From NCBI GenBank assembly GCA_026537415.1, contig JAFNMF010000030.1:248001-312000 (forward strand): a DNA stretch of 64,000 nucleotides. Direction: 5' to 3'. The DNA comes from Acetobacteraceae bacterium B3987. Its GTDB lineage: Bacteria; Pseudomonadota; Alphaproteobacteria; Acetobacterales; Acetobacteraceae. The position numbers and the translations under genes were made by a program. Of the stretch, positions 61,720-64,000 are shown piece by piece; position 1 is the stretch's first letter, and each line of letters starts with the position of its first letter. Under the pieces are notes generated by a model. That model saw nothing but the letters and a program-made list of their open reading frames with translations, ran no database searches and was not told the DNA's origin.

Positions 61720-62223
61720 TCAACGCTTGGAGAACTGGAAGGAACGGCGGGCCTTAGCCTTACCGTACTTCTTACGCTCGACAACACGGCTATCACGTGT
61801 CAGGAAGCCGGCCATCTTCAGCACACCACGCAGCTCCGGCTCGTAGTGAGTCAGGGCACGGGAGATACCGTGACGGACTGCACCAGCCTGACCGGAAAGA
61901 CCACCACCCGTCACCGTGCAGTACACGTCAAACTGGTTGTAACGATCTGTCAGCAGGAAGGGCTGTGTAATCAGCATACGCAGCACAGGGCGTGCGAAAT
62001 AGTTGGTGACCGGACGACCGTTAACGGTGATTTCACCCTTACCCGGCTTGATCCACACACGAGCCACAGCGTCCTTACGACGGCCCGTTGCATAGGAACG
62101 GCCCTGCGCATCACGCTTGGCTTCATAAACAGGAGCTGCATTGGCAACAGCAGGAGCCGCATTGGCCAGGTCCTGCAAAGTGCCGGTAAGCTCGGCGGCG
62201 GGGCGCTCTTGAGTTTCTGACAT
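61720..62223 (-). CDS. rpsI: 30S ribosomal protein S9
   Basis: Small-subunit protein of 167 residues. The core starts at [28 protein letters not shown] and ends with the conserved basic tail [19 protein letters not shown], which reaches the P-site tRNA. An N-terminal extension of about 40 residues is Ala-rich, as in many alphaproteobacteria. It follows rplM by 11 bases in a conserved operon. Confidence 0.98.
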   Translation of the reverse strand: MSETQERPAAELTGTLQDLANAAPAVANAAPVYEAKRDAQGRSYATGRRKDAVARVWIKPGKGEITVNGRPVTNYFARPVLRMLITQPFLLTDRYNQFDVYCTVTGGGLSGQAGAVRHGISRALTHYEPELRGVLKMAGFLTRDSRVVERKKYGKAKARRSFQFSKR

Positions 62224-62234
62224 AATGGCAGGCC

Positions 62235-62705
62235 TTACTGACGTTTCAGGGTATTCTTGCGGTTCAGAGAAGCAACATCCAGCTTGACAGGCTTCTGACC
62301 CTCATGCGGGTGCTCTGTGCCAGCATAGACATACAGGTGCTTCATCTGGGCACGCTGGAGCGGACCACGGGTGATCATGCGCTCGACAGCCTTCTCAACG
62401 ACCTGACCAGGGTTCTTGCCCTCGAGACGCTGGGTGATGCTGCGCTCCTTGATCCCACCCGGATGGCCGGTGTGGTAATGGAAGAGCTTCTGACCAACCT
62501 TGTTGCCTGTCAGGGCGATCTTCTCAGCGTTGATGACAACAACCGCATCACCACAGTCAACATGCGGTGTGTACTGCGGCTTGTGCTTGCCGCGCAGACG
62601 GTTTGCAATGATGGTGGCGAGACGGCCCAGAACCAGCCCTTCGGCATCGATCAGGATCCAGTTTCTCGTCACCTCCGCGGGTTTCAGCGAAAGTGTGGTC
62701 TTCAT
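62235..62705 (-). CDS. rplM: 50S ribosomal protein L13
   Basis: Large-subunit protein of 156 residues, with [38 protein letters not shown] near the N-terminus and [13 protein letters not shown] near the end. It is the first gene of the rplM-rpsI operon. The leader contains a strong hairpin close to the start, which could be the target of autogenous control by L13, as known in E. coli. Confidence 0.98.
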   Translation of the reverse strand: MKTTLSLKPAEVTRNWILIDAEGLVLGRLATIIANRLRGKHKPQYTPHVDCGDAVVVINAEKIALTGNKVGQKLFHYHTGHPGGIKERSITQRLEGKNPGQVVEKAVERMITRGPLQRAQMKHLYVYAGTEHPHEGQKPVKLDVASLNRKNTLKRQ

Positions 62706-63055
62706 GACGTATCATTTCCAGTTTGTGATGCCACAACAGTGCGGCATCAGGAAAAGGACTGTCCCCGACGGTACCCACCCTTATGACAGGATGAACACCC
62801 TGAACGCCGGAAACAGATTCAGGATGTGGCCTTATTGCGGGAGCAGAGGAAAAGGTCAAGCCCTTTATTTTTATCTACACCTTCATAGATGGCGGAAAAC
62901 AGCCATTTTCTTAATGTGGTATTTTAGTACCGTAAAATAATCTCCCCCTTTGCTCCTCTTCTGTGCCAGACGACCCTCTCCCCTATTTGCTCATGCCCTT
63001 ACCAGAGGGTATTGTGCTGGTTCATAGAAGACTACCCAAGTGAGGTATGTTCAGC
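62706..63055. other. Divergent intergenic region of rplM and right-edge gene
   Basis: About 350 bases. It holds the rplM leader hairpin (62726-62749) and presumably the ribosomal operon promoter. No further gene is supported. Confidence 0.5.
62726..62749 (-). promoter_or_regulatory. Hairpin in the rplM leader
   Basis: On the minus strand, TGATGCCGCA pairs with TGTGGCATCA (one G-T pair) around a 4-base loop, ending 21 bases before the rplM ATG and next to its ribosome site (ctggaaa). Placement fits an L13-binding leader element; binding is inferred. Confidence 0.5.
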
Positions 63056-64000
63056 ATGCAACGGTTACGGCTTCCCCTCTGTCTGGCCCTACTCATCCTG
63101 ATTCTAGGTGGGCTAGGTATCTACCGCGAGGCAGGAATCCGTCTTTCCCACGCTTTGGACCGTTTTAGAGCGGCGTTACCTGCTGAAGCGGAATTTCATT
63201 ATACGAAAGTGCGACCTGCCTTCCTGCTTGGCGGGGTAACGCTGTACGATGTCTCTTTCCATTATAAAGACACGAACTTCCATGCCAGACGGGTCCGTTT
63301 TGGCTATCCCAAGCTGCTTTCCAGCGGGACGCTGAGGCTAGCCAGTCTACTGCTGGATTCCCCAAGCTATACTGACCATACCCATCAGATTACAGCTTCA
63401 GAAGCTTCATTCCATCACCTCCATATCCCATCATCTGCAGAAACACTTCATGAAGGGCATGGCGAAGCAGACAGTATGCGCTCTCTAGCAGCCATCATGT
63501 CTTTTGAACCAGAAGACATTACGGCCCTGCGCTTTGAGCATATGCAGCTCACACACCTGCATGTCACGCAAACAAATCCCCCTTCAGCGACACCGGATAC
63601 AAAAGACACCACGCCATCACGACCTTTCGCAATACGGTCTCTTTCGGCTGAAAATCTGATTGTGGAAGGTTACGGGCAGGGGCTGCGTGTCCATACACTT
63701 ATGGATGGTCTTTCCCTGTCCGTTGATGTGCCGGGTGGTACGGAAAGCGTCGTTCCTCCGGTTTTACGGCAGATTCTCCTTCCCGATAATGCAAGCACTC
63801 CTTTCCAGATTGACGCTCCTATGGAGATGCATCTGGCACTCCAGCATCTGGAAGCCCGGGAAGGCTACATCCAATGGCTGAAACGGCCCTTCCAACATTC
63901 CGGCAATCCAGCAGAAGCCTTCTGGCAGGACCCCGCCGCTGCCTTGTGGGAAAAACCAGGCAAGCTGGAAATTGATGGCCTGTCCTTTCTATTCAACCAA
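63056..64000 (+). CDS. Membrane-anchored protein of unknown function (3' end beyond window)
   Basis: Open frame of 315 codons running off the right edge. It starts with a short basic tail and one hydrophobic segment (LPLCLALLILILGGLGIY), followed by a large, presumably periplasmic part. The beginning (AEFHYTKVRPAFLLGGVTLYDVSFHYKD) resembles AsmA-like or DUF945-type proteins, but I cannot assign a family with confidence. I prefer the ATG at 63056, about 10 bases after gtgaggt; an ATG at 63047 is almost on top of that site. Divergent from rplM. Confidence 0.6.
   Translation, partial: MQRLRLPLCLALLILILGGLGIYREAGIRLSHALDRFRAALPAEAEFHYTKVRPAFLLGGVTLYDVSFHYKDTNFHARRVRFGYPKLLSSGTLRLASLLLDSPSYTDHTHQITASEASFHHLHIPSSAETLHEGHGEADSMRSLAAIMSFEPEDITALRFEHMQLTHLHVTQTNPPSATPDTKDTTPSRPFAIRSLSAENLIVEGYGQGLRVHTLMDGLSLSVDVPGGTESVVPPVLRQILLPDNASTPFQIDAPMEMHLALQHLEAREGYIQWLKRPFQHSGNPAEAFWQDPAAALWEKPGKLEIDGLSFLFNQ

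Overview
The window looks like a chromosomal segment of an acetic acid bacterium or close relative (Alphaproteobacteria, Acetobacteraceae). The evidence is a GcrA cell-cycle regulator, a single-cysteine DksA, bactofilin, a CtrA-like regulator beside flagellar genes, a hopanoid side-chain cluster (hpnH, hpnM, hpnI, hpnJ, hpnK), an OprB-type porin and the AddAB recombination system. I cannot name genus or species from the sequence alone. Almost all of it is ordinary, densely packed core chromosome of moderately high GC. I saw no insertion sequence, integrase or CRISPR array.

Layout: 1-2457 (minus) holds the end of a flagellar operon: a CtrA-like regulator whose receiver has lost the phosphoacceptor Asp, then fliL and fliM (cut by the window edge). 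2716-5437 (plus) is a quinone/aldehyde reductase set with an AraC regulator. 5483-8041 is a UvrA-like ABC ATPase. 8201-10081 is an isolated, strikingly AT-rich KAP-type P-loop NTPase next to the 3' end of tRNA-Tyr; it is the one clear accessory gene and the best candidate for an undescribed (perhaps defence) function. 10274-15345 has rlmB, an old yellow enzyme with a divergent ArsR regulator, a DUF6476-like protein, rluD and rpoH. 15506-17724 is the gap-pgk glycolytic operon. 17868-22078 has a lipoprotein/glycosyltransferase pair, an XseA-like membrane-anchored protein, an ArsC-family protein, tRNA-Thr and dksA.

22361-30897 holds a CorC-type protein and the hopanoid cluster: hpnH is transcribed leftward and hpnM-hpnI-hpnJ-hpnK rightward, ending against an adenosine kinase. 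31155-34232 has bactofilin, gcrA, rnd and trxA. 34478-41681 is the translationally coupled tsaE-addB-addA operon. 41855-45874 has a flavoprotein reductase, a small monooxygenase, typA and queF. 45917-50781 encodes two outer-membrane porins and a peptide transporter. 50841-53296 has small ORFs, a CbpA-type co-chaperone and a glycosyltransferase. 53299-55932 is an AaeX/AaeA/outer-membrane-channel efflux set that lacks the FUSC inner-membrane pump. 56276-64000 has a holin-like membrane protein, an orphan solute-binding protein coupled to a YcgN-type protein, a YgjP-type metallopeptidase, tRNA-Leu, a Sel1 protein, ilvE, the rplM-rpsI operon and a partial protein of unknown function at the right edge.

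Functional themes are envelope remodelling (hopanoid head-group synthesis, porins, efflux, glycosyltransferases), redox and aldehyde stress (MdaB, zinc alcohol dehydrogenase, old yellow enzyme, TrxA), DNA repair (UvrA-like, AddAB, RNase D is RNA-side) and translation (tRNAs, RlmB, RluD, TsaE, QueF, L13/S9). All family assignments come from reading motifs by eye, with no database search.
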